Shown in pieces: positions 1-12,027 of a stretch of 64,000 nt of DNA. Source of the stretch: Daedaleopsis sinensis (Eukaryota; Basidiomycota; Agaricomycetes; Polyporales; Polyporaceae); assembly GCA_033807695.1 (NCBI GenBank), contig CM066306.1:1240001-1304000 (forward strand), written 5' to 3'. How positions within the stretch are numbered: position 1 is the stretch's first letter; the number at the start of each line of letters is the position of its first letter. Both the position numbers and the translations under genes were made by a program. Below the pieces are notes generated by a model, which saw only the letters and a list, made by a program, of their open reading frames with translations, had not been told where the DNA came from and ran no database searches.

Positions 1-2
1 GC

Positions 3-1537
3 AGCCTTCGAGACACGCTGCGTGAACTGGCTACTACCTCAACCTCGAGGCCGAAGCTCCCTCTCCGTACCCGGCACACAACAACAGATGTGAGGCAATT
101 GGTTCATGGTGATGACCACGACGAGCGCGGCGCCATGGGTGATTCCGAGGACGAGTTTGTCGACCCGGAGCGCGAGGAGAACAAGCCCCTCCGTCACCGG
201 ATCCGTTTCGACCCCCATGTTTCGCAACGACAAGTGGTAGAGAGCCCTGGGCAGATGTACGAGCAGGAAATTGCCGCGGCCCCGGAAGCAACCGCACCGA
301 TCGGGACGCGCCTTACGATGACCAGTCGCACCGGCTACTTCCAGGACCGCATCATCTCCCCCAGCATGGTGAGTTTCTCGCTCGCAACACAGCGGCGTCG
401 TGATATCGATACATCTCCCTCCACCGCTTCCACCCCTCACACGAGCAGTGCCATCGCTCCCCTTTCTTCCGGACATCCAAATGCCGGCTGATTATGTCTG
501 ATATCCCATGCTGACCCCGCCCTGTCTGTCTCCCACAGATGCGCGCCATGGCCATCCTCTACATCGGCCCGCACCGGAACCCGGACTTCCAGTCCGACTA
601 CCAGCTCTCGCCCATCCTCGCCCCCGACCACCTCCTCGCGCAGTTCCCGCCGCTGCTGATGACGTGTGGGGAGAAGGACCCGTTCGTAGACGACACGCTC
701 GTCTTCGCCGGGCGCGTGCGCGAGGCGAAGCGCGCCCGCCGCGCCGAGCTCGGCGAGCAGCCCGCGCGCGCGCTGCGGCGGGAGCGCGAGAGGCTCGCGC
801 GCGAGAGCGAGGACGACTGGGTCCGCTTGGTCATCTTCTCCGAGTGGAGCCACGGCTACCTGCAGATGCCCGCGCTCATGCGCGAGGCCCGGGTGGTGAT
901 CGACGACATCGCGGACTGGATCGCGGGCGCGTTCGGCAAGCACGGCGGGCGCGAGCTGCACCTACAGCAGCAGGCCCTGGCAGTGGGTGCGGCGCAGGCG
1001 GGCAGGGCGCGGCGGTACTCGAGGCCCGCGGCGCCGCCCGTGGAGGATGGCGACGCGCTGACGTCCGCGTCCGCGTCTGCAACCGAGACGGAGCCCGAGA
1101 CCGAGCTGGACATGGACGAGGTGCTCTCGTTCTCGCCCAAGCGACGGTCGCCGCCGACAACGTACGCGGACATGCGCAGGGGCTCGATGGCGTCGAACGG
1201 GACGGCCAGGGCGCGGCGGCCGTCGCCTCCCGCCCCCGCTGCTGCTCCCGCGCACTCCTCGTCGTCCGGGTCCGGATCCGGGAAGAAGGGCACGGCACAG
1301 GCAGGCGCGACGGCCCCGTCGGCGACGAACGGCATCCTGCACACGGTGCCCGCCCCGGAGGCGGCGCCGAAACGGCAGAGCACGACCTCCCCTGGGGTTG
1401 GCGCGGGCTCGACGGGTGCTGCCAGTGGGGCGCCGAAGGGCGGGCAGACGATCACCGAGTCGGAGCTGATGCGGCGGCGGCGGCTGCTCGACTCGCATCT
1501 CATCTCGCAGTCGCAAGACGCCGTGAATGGCCGGTAA
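3..1537 (+). CDS. Alpha/beta hydrolase, hormone-sensitive-lipase-like, 3' part
   Basis: Partial gene; its 5' end lies before the window. Two exons are visible: 3-368 (open to the window edge) and 539-1537, joined by a GTGAGT...CACAG intron that keeps frame. Just after the joint comes a stretch reading MRAMAILYIGP, and then LLMTCGEKDPFVDDT, the strand and loop that carry the catalytic aspartate in HSL-type esterases (Asp in GEKDPF). The histidine is probably in EWSHGYLQM. The nucleophile serine and the HGGG oxyanion motif would lie upstream of the window. After about residue 250 of the visible part the protein turns into a low-complexity tail rich in Ala, Pro, Ser and Thr, typical of fungal lipid-ester hydrolases with long C-termini. 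The likely role is hydrolysis of neutral lipids or short esters; the substrate is not inferable. Family call strong, substrate unknown. Confidence 0.82.
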
Positions 1538-3326
1538 CCGGTCGTGTGCTTGCTTGTGGGCGGCAAGTCGCAGGACTCGGGGGTGGAGGCCTGAGGAGGC
1601 GTGTTTGTGACCAAGTGGGCAGACGTTGGGGAGGGGGACGGTAGCTGCCCGGATCCGTGTAGGATGATCAGATCCGTGCGGGATGCGTATTGCTGGCGGG
1701 CCTTGCCGACAGCAGCTGGGGGTTAATGGAACGGTCGCCGCTGCGGAGCAGTGGCAGTCCTCTCGCGCATCGCGTGAATCGGGATCTGGGCCTGGAGCCG
1801 AATTCGCATGCACAGCTCCTGCAGCCCGGACTCTGTGTTCACTGTGCGGGACTGGGGAGGATGGCGATGCCCGTTGCCGTCGGGGTAGGACAAGTGCTCA
1901 ACCCGACGTTCAGCGTGCTGCGTGCAGCAGCCTGCGATCTGTAGCTGGCGTCGGACGGGTGTATTGGTGTTCATGGAGCTCGCAGCACTTGTGCATCGCA
2001 TCGCATCCGTAGTGTGTCGCCCGTCGTTAACTTGGACTTCAGCAGAAGATTGGTAGCATGTAGCTGTATAGAATTTGGATGTAACCTTAACGTGTAACTT
2101 ACTCGGATGGATGACAGACTACAGTTAGTGCACGGCGGTCAGTGAGTACCGAATACTTGAGGAATGCAGCAGCGACTGCCGCGGCCCACACTGGCGGATG
2201 ACCACAGTAATACGTCTACGTACCGTACGTCGGCCGCATACGCAAGGCATCACGCATCACGCGTCGAGCCCTAGCAAGTCACCAGTCAGTCGAGAATGCG
2301 CATTGCGCGATGCAGATCGTGTCTCGGTCGGCATACGCGGCTAGCCGCGGACGGGGGCGGAGGAGACGCCTTCGGTCTTACTATGTGCGGTTCTAAGCCC
2401 AGGAAGAACGGCGAAGCGAGGATCATGATGATGACAGACTGTTCGCGTGCGGATGCTATGGTGCTCGTGCGCACGTCTTCCTCAATCTCGGGCGAGACAC
2501 AGATACGGACTGCACAGCAGCCGAGCTCGACTCGGATGCACGACGCACGACGCAGGCATGCGGCGTCCGCCGAGAGCTCACTAGCACTCGTCGGAGCGAG
2601 TCGGACTCGCGGCTGCGGGAACGATCGTCGGCTGCTGCAGCTGGGCCCGAGAACGGGTGCTGTACGAACCTCAACTTCAAATGCCGGAGGATGATTGAAA
2701 TAGACAAAGGTGCGATTTGAAAGCGCGAGCTCGGGCGTCCGGCGTGCACTGCGGGCTGGGCGACTGTTAACTCCATGGGGTGGCTCGTCCTGACACCCGC
2801 AGCGGTCGACGCTAGCTGTAATGCGAATACGCGAGCGCGAGAGGGCCGGCCATTCATGGCATGCAGTTGAATTTGAGGTGGAACATGCGGTGCATGCGAG
2901 TCGAAGTATCGGGCCTCAGGCTCTAGCGTGATATAACATGCTGTGCCAAGTACAAGTACAGAGGGTGCGCGAGCAGCTGGAAACGGTGCCGCCCGGGTAG
3001 AGTTATTGGGGCAACACAGTGCGGCGAGCGGGACGGTGAGGACGGAGTGAGGACGGAGAGCGTGGCGGGGCGGGCGGGGGTCGTAGTCGTCGGCTGCGGG
3101 CGGATCGACGCGCTCGGGGATGTGGCCGTGAGGGCGGGTTTGATGGGAATCCGCCCGGAGCGGTCGCGGGCAGCGCCGCGGGACCCCGGACAGCGAGATT
3201 GGCGCGTGGGCGGAAATGGAGGCGAAACAGAGTAAAGGTGGCGGTACAGACATCAAAGGACGCGCGCATCTGAGATTGGACATGACACATCTGCCGCTTG
3301 GGACGACCCTCCTATCGGTTATATTC
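1538..3326. other. Intergenic region upstream of the C2H2 regulator
   Basis: About 1.8 kb with no reading frame that can be tied to a known family. The 62-275-codon open frames here are random frames in GC-rich DNA: they overlap each other on both strands and lack splice logic. The region probably holds the 3' UTR of the hydrolase and long upstream regulatory DNA for the C2H2 gene. Confidence 0.6.
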
Positions 3327-3540
3327 TATAAAGCCTCCCATTTTTCCCATTTTCCCCGCCGCCCGGCTCTTCGAGTCCCTTGTCCCCGACGTCGACCACA
3401 CCGACGACCACCTCCTGCTCGCTCGCCCCAGCGCCTCCGCCTCTCGTCCGCCTCTCTCTTCCGCCCTCGTCTCTCTCGCCCGCCCACATCGATTTGAACG
3501 TCTTCCACTATCTGCCTCGCCCCATCAGGAACTGTGAATA
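3327..3540 (+). promoter_or_regulatory. Core promoter and CT-rich leader of the C2H2 gene
   Basis: TATAAAG at 3327-3333 is followed by a strongly pyrimidine-rich tract (about 3336-3500) of CCTC, TCTC and CGCC runs ending about 60 bp before the start codon at 3561. TATA followed by CT-rich leaders is a common core-promoter layout in filamentous fungi. The transcription start is inferred, not observed. Confidence 0.55.
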
Positions 3541-3560
3541 TAAGCGCTGCATAGTCTGAC

Positions 3561-4932
3561 ATGGAAGTAGATGCTGCTTTCCGTCTCTCAACAATGCCCC
3601 CACCTACGAGCACCCCTTTCCGCCCGCTTCACCCGTACCAGTACGCCCCGGCGGAGTACAATCCACTCATGCCGTCCCCAGACCACCCTCCAAACGCACC
3701 TCATCCACTCCAGCATCATCCCGGCCCTTCTGACCCTCACGATCGGAATCAGCCCCCGTCCGCCTACTACTCGCACCCACCCCCGCAGCATGCGCACGCC
3801 AGCTCGAGTCGAGCGCACTATCCATCGACCTCGGGCCCACAGTTCCGCACGCACGCAGTCAACTGGGGTCCGGGCGGCCTCTCTGGATCCCAGCAGCAGC
3901 AGGGCCTCCAGCAGCTCCCGCCTCCCTCTGCGCTCTCAGGCCCGTCGATAACGTCTGGCAACTTCTCACCACCTCCGCTAGCCCATCGCTCCAACGATGA
4001 CGCCCAGCGCGCGCCTCAAGCCGCGCTCCTCTACGCGCAATCGCAGCAGCAGCAACAACAGCAGCAACAGCTCCCTCCCATCCAGTCCCCAGGGCTCGCG
4101 CCTGCCTCGCGGGGCCGTTCATCGTCCATCATCGCGTCCTCGTTCCCGCAGGCGGCGAACGTGCCGCGGCTGCCGCCGATAATGCAGGTGGAGAAGCAGC
4201 AGGTGACGACGAGCGCGACGCAGGCGGCGAGCGCGAGTCGGCGGAGGAACGAGGCCAACTTTGTGTGCCCGGTTCCCGGCTGCGGGAGTACGTTCACCAG
4301 GCGCTTCAACTTGAGAGGTACGTCTGCCGTTTGGAGGGCTGCCGCGTTTCCGCTCGCCATTCATCCCGTCTGCGCGTGTTCGTCTCCGATGCCACAGGAC
4401 ACCTGCGCTCCCACACCGCCGAGCGGCCCTTCCTCTGCGAGTGGCCGGGGTGCAACAAGGGCTTCGCCCGCCAGCACGACTGCAAGTGAGTGTATGCGCT
4501 TGGGAACTCCCTGGCACCGCTTTCTGAATCGCTGCTGATCATGGCCTCGGGCGCGCGCCTCCAGGAGACACCAGGCGCTACACACGTCGCGGTCCCAATC
4601 AAACGTCTGCCAGGGATGTGGGAAGACCTTTAGCCGTCTAGACGCCCTCAACGTAAGCCCCATTAGCTCACCCGCGCCCGCCCCCTCTGACGCACGACTC
4701 GCTCCCACAGCGTCATCGTACGTCCGCCCCGGCGTCCGCCTTGCTATATCCAGCTGACCTCTTCACAGTGCGCTCGGACGGCGGCGCGGACTGCCGGCAG
4801 GTCACCGAGGCCGCCAACCTCGCGAACCGGCTCAGCCCAAACGACGACGACTGGGAAAACGCGAGCAACTCGACCGAGCGGTCCGCAGAACGCGCCCCGC
4901 GCCGCTCCCCGCAGCGCACCGCGACGAGCTGA
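3561..4932 (+). CDS. C2H2 zinc-finger transcription factor (three fingers)
   Basis: Five exons: 3561-4317, 4398-4485, 4565-4652, 4711-4717 and 4769-4932 (367 residues). The N-terminal two thirds is disordered, rich in Pro, Ser, His and Gln, with a polyglutamine run near 4046-4070. Three adjacent fingers follow: CPVPGCGSTFTRRFNLRGH, then CEWPGCNKGFARQHDCKRH, then VCQGCGKTFSRLDALNRH continuing LRSDGGADC, so the last finger ends with Cys rather than His. The order Cys4-His pairs plus a RHLRS-(D/E)GGA-(D/E)C ending is a conserved fungal nuclear-factor signature. The fourth exon is only 7 nt; skipping it would lose the RH of the third finger. The role is sequence-specific DNA binding in the nucleus; targets are unknown. 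It sits alone between very long non-coding flanks, which suggests complex regulation. Confidence 0.88.
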
Positions 4933-7900
4933 TAGCCTTCGCTGCCAACAGCGGCAGCGCACATCAGCCCGGCACGCCCCCGCGCGTTCCCCCCGCACAA
5001 ACCCCCCTGCAACCGGCCACATACGAATCGGAAAACAGGACGCGCCGTCCTGCGCCCGGTGCAAGAGGGGCGGAAGGAGGGGGGTGCGGGGAGTGCGGGT
5101 GTTGCGTTGTCTGTCCGTCGGATCGAGGCCGCGCTGTTGAGTTGTTCCTTTGTCGCTGTCCGCGCTCTCTGTTCTTCCTTTGCCTCCTCTTTGTCTGTTC
5201 GTCGTCGCCCCAGTCAAACGTCCGTCAGTCTGCGTCCGCAGCATGCCACGCCACGCCCATTGTCGTCGTCATTGTCCATTGTCCATCGTCCATCGTCCAT
5301 GCCTGTATGCATGCTATACCCGCACACGCGGGTCCCGCCCGCCGCCGCGCCGCCAATCGCAACTTGTGCCCCCTCGCAGCTCTCGTGTACATGTAGTATT
5401 GCCGGGCTCCGTTCCTAAATTAATGCGCTAATGTGTGTCCGCCGCCGCTGAGCTCCCCCTCGAGCTCGCGCGATTGTAACTATGTACTTGTCCGCCGTCC
5501 CCCCGTCCGGATTCCGGGTGACTGTGCCATCCATCTACGCCTGCGCCGTCCGACACCGAATCCGAATCCGATGGAGTCCATCGTACAAACGTCGTCTGTT
5601 CGTCTGTTCGGCGGGGGGCGCCGTGTTAGCGTTCATCCACATGCTGCGCCCTAGCACCCGTATGCATCTTCCCCGTCAGGCCGCTATCGATATCAGTTCA
5701 GGTGCTGGGATCCCGAGAAGCTGGATGCCCGGGCTTGCAGGTCCCACTCGGCCTCTGCGCGCCCCGACAGCGAGACGGCGCGCGCAGGCGCACGCTCGCT
5801 CGGAGGCCCAGTCCGGGCGCCAGCCTCGAGCTTGATAAATGGACAGATGGTCCCGTCGCCGTCGCCGTCGCCGTCTCGCTTGCAGTGCCAGTGGATCTGC
5901 CCAATGGCAATTGCAAGCTTAGCCTTAAGGGCCTCCGAGCTCTGTAGCCCGAGCTAAACGTTAACCCCAAAGGCCACCACGAATGCTTATCCCGCTTGGC
6001 AAGCAATTGTATGATCAGCTGGCTGTCAGCGACTCGGCCGCGGGCAGGGTGCCCGCCCCGGACGTTGTAGCCTCGTACCACGTCCGGTACCCACGACTCA
6101 GAACCGCCCGGGTCAAGGTGTGCATATGCATATGGTGTGCACATACGCATACCTAGCTTGCTCGCATAAGTGTCTGCGCTAGCGCTTACGCTTAAGCTTA
6201 CTACACAGCTGCTGCGGCGAAGGTTCGCGAGCTCGGGATCGGGGACCGGGGTCGACCCTCGTGCGACCGCATCGACACCACGCCGAGCGACGAGCCGGGT
6301 GCACCGCGGGGCCGGGCCTACCCTATCCTATCGTCTGCAGACTGTCGCTGTGCTCCCTGCATGCGCAGTACGAGTGTTATACGACGAAGCGGTACCGGTA
6401 GAGAGGTCAGACCGGACAGGGTCAGGACGCCGGACTCAGGCTGGCGAGTCCCTCCCAGGTCGCTCGGGCCTCCATAACCATGGACATGGACATAATGCAT
6501 GGGTTGAACGTTAACGAACTTTAATGTTGACCGTGACAGATACAGATGTGGCGGCGGGAGAGGTCGACAGGCAGGAACACCTCGTGGCGTCGGCCCGGAG
6601 TCATCGACTTCCGTTCATGTAAGTGAGCTTGAATACAGCGACTGTATTGTCGACCGGCGTCGACGTCTACTCAGAAGATCAGTCGGTATGACGTGGGTGG
6701 GCGACTCGGCCAGTAGTGACTCACAGGTACTCCGAACCGTCGCGCGTGGTCTTCAAGTTGTACATGTGAGTAGTTCGACTGCAACATCCACGCCGAGCGT
6801 TTTCAAAAGAAGCTCAAGTATTGCCAACCCCCGGCGATGTGCAAACATCGAGGCCGCAGAATCGATAAAGACTCAGAGCTGCTGAAATGGGGGCCGGTGA
6901 GCGGTCTCGGACCCGCTCGGGGGCGACATGTACATGGGTACCCTGCTTCGCAACTTATAAGTACCTAACGTATATGTCCGTACCCACCTTCCGGGTGCGG
7001 CCTGCGCAGATCAGCCTGCGGACCTGCGAGACTACGGCATGATTAAAGCCTTCACGATCCCTCCTGATCCTCGCACGACGGGTGCACCTGCCCTTGCTGA
7101 TCCCTGCTGGTGCTGGCTGCCGGACTGCCAGACTGGGGGAGCGCACGCCGAGTCGTGCCAGAAGCCTGAGCGCGAGGCCATCATGCATCATGCATCACTG
7201 TGCATCACTGGCACGACGGTGACGTCGAACCTGGAAGGTTTAAAGCTTTGAAATTTGGAGCTTGATATCGATCGCGCACGCACCGTGACTCGGACTCGGA
7301 CTCGGACTCGGACTCGCGCAGGCGATCGCAACGTTACGTGCAGTGTTTTGGATGCGCATCAGCGAACAGCAAGCTGCTGCACACGCGCGATGAGACACGG
7401 CCCAGGGTTGTGGGAGGTCGTGGGAGGTGCCAGGGACGGTGAATCAAAGCGTCCGACTCGTGTAGCTAGCGCACCCGCCGCGGTCACCGGTCCCGCGCAG
7501 GAGCGACGGGGACGGGCGTCGGGCACGGGGAGCAGGCTGGGAGCGGACTAGTGCGGGTCGGCCGGGCGACGGCAGATCTCAGGACGCGGGGGGAGGGCAG
7601 CACAGCACCCCGCGATTGCAGTGCCGAGCGCCGGGTGCTGCGCGTGCGACGGGGCGAGCTGTGCTCCTGGGCCTCCGCCACCCGTGTCCCTCAATGTGGC
7701 GTTTGCCACCCCTGGGGTCCCGCCGCCCCCATTTCCCCTGGCCACCAGGGTGCTCGGGGGCCTGCGCTGTCCCTGTAGAAGTCGTTGATAAGGTTTGTCC
7801 TGCTTGGGGCGAGTGGTTGTGTTGTCCGCGAACGGATTTGTACATGCTGGCATGCGCGGTCGTTCGATGTGCGCGATGGCGACAGAGATGTGCTCTTGTA

Positions 7901-10900
7901 AGGCCTCCCGTTTGTCCTCGGTTTGCATTCTCATCTCCCTTTGTCCTTCATTCAGCACCGGCGCCGACTCGCGCACAGAGAAAGCAGGCCTGGTCGTGCG
8001 GAACAAAGGTGCCACGGCGCGCAACTTTGTTCAAAAAGCACCGCCGGGCTTCTTCGTGCACGCCTGCGCGCAGCGCGCGAATTCAGCCAGCTGCGTCATC
8101 GTTACGACGTTAGTACCATTCAACGACGCAGGCCGTCGTGTCATAATTGGGCCCGGGGTCGCACGGTCTCTCGGGGAACAATCGTTGCCCCCTGCGTTCG
8201 CGGTTCGCCCCTTTGAATACCAATCATACCGTTATCCATGGGGATAGGTCTTCGCCTCAACGGGACATGGTTAGCAGCAATCCGCGGACGTCGGACACCG
8301 ACAACGCGACCGTCTCTGGGCTCAGTCGCGGATCTGCGCATGCAGCAGGCCCGCTGGGCGAAGCCCGAGCCCGCCGCATACGTCTCCCGCTGCACAGCGC
8401 AGAGCGCACACGCCGTATGGACGCACGGTACCCGGGACGGGGCGGGCGTGCATCCTATTTCTCAAGCATTCGCGCCCCTCCGGATCGGTCTTCCGCGGGC
8501 GCATCGCGCGAGAAGCACGCAGCCCCCGCGAGCTGCCAATGCCAATGCCAATGGCTTATGGCAGCTGGCTTCCCCCGGACGCCTGGGGCTCGGAGGCGGT
8601 GCGACGCCCCCCCGGCCGCTGATGACGGTGACATGATAATGCAGGAGCCAGCCGACTCTGATTTCGAGTGTGGTCGCCGCCGGTGGCCGTCACTGCTGCA
8701 GCTGCCCGTTCGACGCCGTCCCAGTGCCACAGGTGCCGGTGGGTTACCGCCACCCCAGTCGAAATGGCTTCGGGAATTACACTGATCGCGGAGCGCGGGG
8801 GCGCTGTGATCTGGAATCGGTGTGCCCCATAAGTGCTCGCGAGTCGCCGCCGCTGGCCGGATCGGCTGCCCCCCGAGGCGTGCAGGCGTACTACGCACTG
8901 TGTCGTACGTGCGTTCGCGTGTCCGCCAACGCCGTGGCCTTGGCCTTGGCCCTTGGAGCCGAGCTTGGCTGCCCGGCGACCCAACCGCCTGCCGACGAAG
9001 CTGATAGCTGATAGCCCGCGTCAGCTGCCCACGGCCGCACTGGCACGGAAGGAGGGGAGCGCATGGGGGGCGAGCTGTGGTTCCCCAGGGCGTGCGCGCG
9101 GCGCGGTCTTCCAGGCTTCGGGCACACACACGCACGCACACGGAGAGGGTCCGAGCCCGACGAAGCTTTGTTCTCGCGGGCGCATCTGTCATCTGTGTGG
9201 GTGGGGTGTGTGCGTCGTGTAACTTTAAGGGAGCTCGACGTAGACGTACAGCTTGGGAGAGCCCGATCGATTGCGTCCGCGTATACCCTTTCCCTTCCGC
9301 GCTGTGCTGTAATGATTGCGCAGCGGAGCACGTACTTGCGCCGTGAGTACTGACGCTCGCATATCTATCTGCCGCTATGTGCTCTCAACGAGCGGCGAGC
9401 GAGCTGTATAACGCGAGCACCTGTAAGCGCGGGGCTTTGCAAATATGTGTAGTTCGAGTCTCACCTCGGCCACCTGCACCTCACACCCAATTGCACAGCG
9501 CATCCGACGAGTCGCTGCACAATTCACGGACGACGAGAGCCTGATGTGACGCCCGCTATTTCCCGACCCCGGAGATGATCACGACGCGGTTCAACTCTCT
9601 CCTGATACATTCCGCCCCGCCCTGCCCTGCCGCTGCGCCCGTCCCCCGCGCCGACGCGTCTGCGATTCCGGAATCCGAACCGCGACCACAACGCCCAACT
9701 CCGACGACGACGTCCGACCGCATTCGCATGCGCATACACCTGCCCACAGACAGCGGGCGTGGCACCCAGGCGGTCGTGCGAGCGAGGGTGCTGGGCACGG
9801 AACGCACGCAAGCCAGCTCCTAAGGATCTGGATTCTGGACGGCGTCGCGCCCACCGTCTTCGCAATACGTTCCCCGGCCGCCCGCGCGGCACTCGAGCTT
9901 GTCGACTGCCGCCCGGGAGCTTCAAGTTGCCAGCCTGAGTGGGTGGGATGCTCCCCCGGCCCCGGGTACGAAGAGTCCAAGACCAGGGACGGTCCAGGAG
10001 CTTGGGTTAACGTTTGGGCCTTGGTCCGCATGCCCTGGGGGCGTCGCCGTTTACATCGCGTCCGTGCGGTTCAAGGTTGCATTCTACGGGAAATCGCACC
10101 GCTCGCTCAGGCTGCGCCCTGCCCCGGCGAGGGAGGCCTCGGTCAGCCTGGGTGCGACCGGGAGATGTTATCGGTGCCGACTCGGAGGAGGAGGAGGGTA
10201 CTTATGTACAGTCGCAACGAGTATGTCACACGCCACCAGGCGCGTTCGGATGTGTTGGTGGGTCGGTCCAGTGAGGGATGTGGGCCTTATCATTGAATAT
10301 TGGGTGGTGGGCACAGTGTGGTATGCGCGCATGTTGGGCGTCATCGTCATCGCCGAAGACGAAGACGGACGCGCTGCCAGTGGATGGTGTGGATCCCAGC
10401 AGTGCCGTGGTACCGTGCGCCCTGCCGTTACGGTGACGGTGCATCCTAGCCCATCTGTCTCCTGAGTCCTGTTCGAGAGGAGATCGAACGAGAGCGCACC
10501 GCATTATAGGCGGCCGATTCATGGCTGGAGCAAGGAACACAGTGGTAATCGCTCGGCCATGTATTCGGAGCTGTCGCCATCTGTTGCCTGCAGGCGAACC
10601 GAGTGAATGGTTCGAGATCGTGAATAGGGTGGACATAGCTGCTACATACTTACTGAAGCTGAACAGCGGCATAGCCCGGGTTCAGACTTTGATGGTTCGC
10701 CCGTCTTTCAGCTGAGCGGCTGTGGTTCTATACAGTGAGCAGATGAATAGAGCGGGTAGGAAAGAATGCCCGACCGAGGCGCCGTCCTCCCGTCGAATTT
10801 AGAGCAACATGAGCACAGTACTGACTCCTGAGTCGAAGCGTCACCTTGATGTTCTGGAACAAGACGCACGTCAGGGCCTGAGTGCGCGAAGTGAATGCCA

Positions 10901-12027
10901 TACACTCACAATCACAGTGTATCTGTAGAGCGGCTGATCCTGTCCGCGCGTCGCCCAATAAACAGTACGGCTGCCTACACGAGCAACCTCCCGTCAAGTG
11001 GCCTTGAGCGTTGAACGCGCGCCCGAAGCCGCCGCCCGGTGCCAGTCTGTCAATTGCTTCTCCAAGAGCCCAGACGTGCGATTCAGTCCGCCCTTTCGGC
11101 ATGCCATTGGCATTTGATCCAAGTTCAGCAAGTAATGTATGTACTAGTCCAACGAGATCAACTGCAAGTGGGCGACCAGCCTGAATCAGCAGCTGGGACT
11201 CGGATGCACGTAATACGGCGGCGCACAGGGTATCCACTCACCGTGAATACGTGCACGTTCTGCACGGGGCGCGCTCTGCACTGTATGGTATATCCGAGGT
11301 ACCATACTACTAATTCGGACGCTTTTGGTGTTATTTGTGGTCCGATGCCTCCAATTGCGTATAGGCTCTCCGGGGTCACCGAGAACACCGCTTCGAAGCG
11401 TTTCGCGCAAATGGGGCCGAGGGGGCGGATGGCCATGGTTTAGTCACCGTCGGGCACAGTGTTCATGGTAGGATGCGCAGTCCGTTCATAAAGTTCTCAA
11501 TGTAGCGCCCGCCGGCCCGAGCTTGATGCCGTGCACTTGCCCGTGTGCTTTATAGCCTCTTGGTAGAGCTCGCCATAAACCACACTCCAAGAACCCAGCA
11601 AGAACCTCTGACCCGCCTGAGGTTCTACGTCGAACCGCGCGATACTCACTGTCGGCATCAAAGTGTACGCCGAGTCAATGGCACTGGCCCCAAGCGAGCC
11701 ATGGTGAGCACAGCTCTATTTGCTTCTTCTCTCACAGGCCGGCCGCCTCAACGCCGAGTGCTCGGGCATCGAATGTCCATTGCCGTGTTCTGACGATTGG
11801 TATCATCGCTTACTGCTCGAACATACACGAATCGGGATATATCAAGTTCATTAGTGCGTACATCGCGGACCGAGGGTAGGAATCAGCATTAAGGCCGAGG
11901 CTGTTAGGACGAGAGAGAAGTAGAACTATAATGCAGCATGAGTATGTGGTGTCTCGGATCCTGCATAGCTTCTTGGCAAACGAGTCATGATGCATGGACA
12001 TTCGGGGATCGGGCCGTGCGGTCGTTC
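4933..12027. other. 7.1 kb gene-poor region
   Basis: No family-assignable reading frame, no splice-consistent gene, no tRNA and no transposon terminal repeats were recognised. Many 60-212-codon open frames exist (for example 8147-8785) but all look like chance frames in GC-rich DNA: biased Arg/Ala/Pro composition and overlaps on both strands. Short simple repeats occur: GTCGCC near 5850-5875, CCATCGT near 5275-5300, GACTCG at 7287-7316 and TGCCAA near 8536-8555. By comparison the rest of the window averages a gene about every 2 kb. Confidence 0.65.
7287..7316. repeat. GACTCG hexamer microsatellite
   Basis: Five perfect tandem copies of GACTCG. The same hexamer, reverse-complemented, is repeated at 28799-28821 downstream of Argonaute. 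Confidence 0.9.

Noticed and set aside
4046..4070. CAG/CAA repeat
   Set aside because: It is the in-frame polyglutamine tract of the C2H2 factor, ordinary for fungal regulators; not an independent repeat element.
5270..5300. Tandem CCATCGT-type repeats, considered as a CRISPR-like or satellite array
   Set aside because: Short, imperfect, without unique spacers; simple microsatellite.
8147..8785. 212-codon open frame in the long gene-poor region
   Set aside because: Arg/Ala/Pro/Ser-rich, no motif, overlapped by other long frames on both strands; expected by chance in GC-rich DNA.
9440..9470. tRNA-like box B (AGTTCGAGTC)
   Set aside because: No matching acceptor stem or box A at the right distance upstream; cannot fold as a tRNA.
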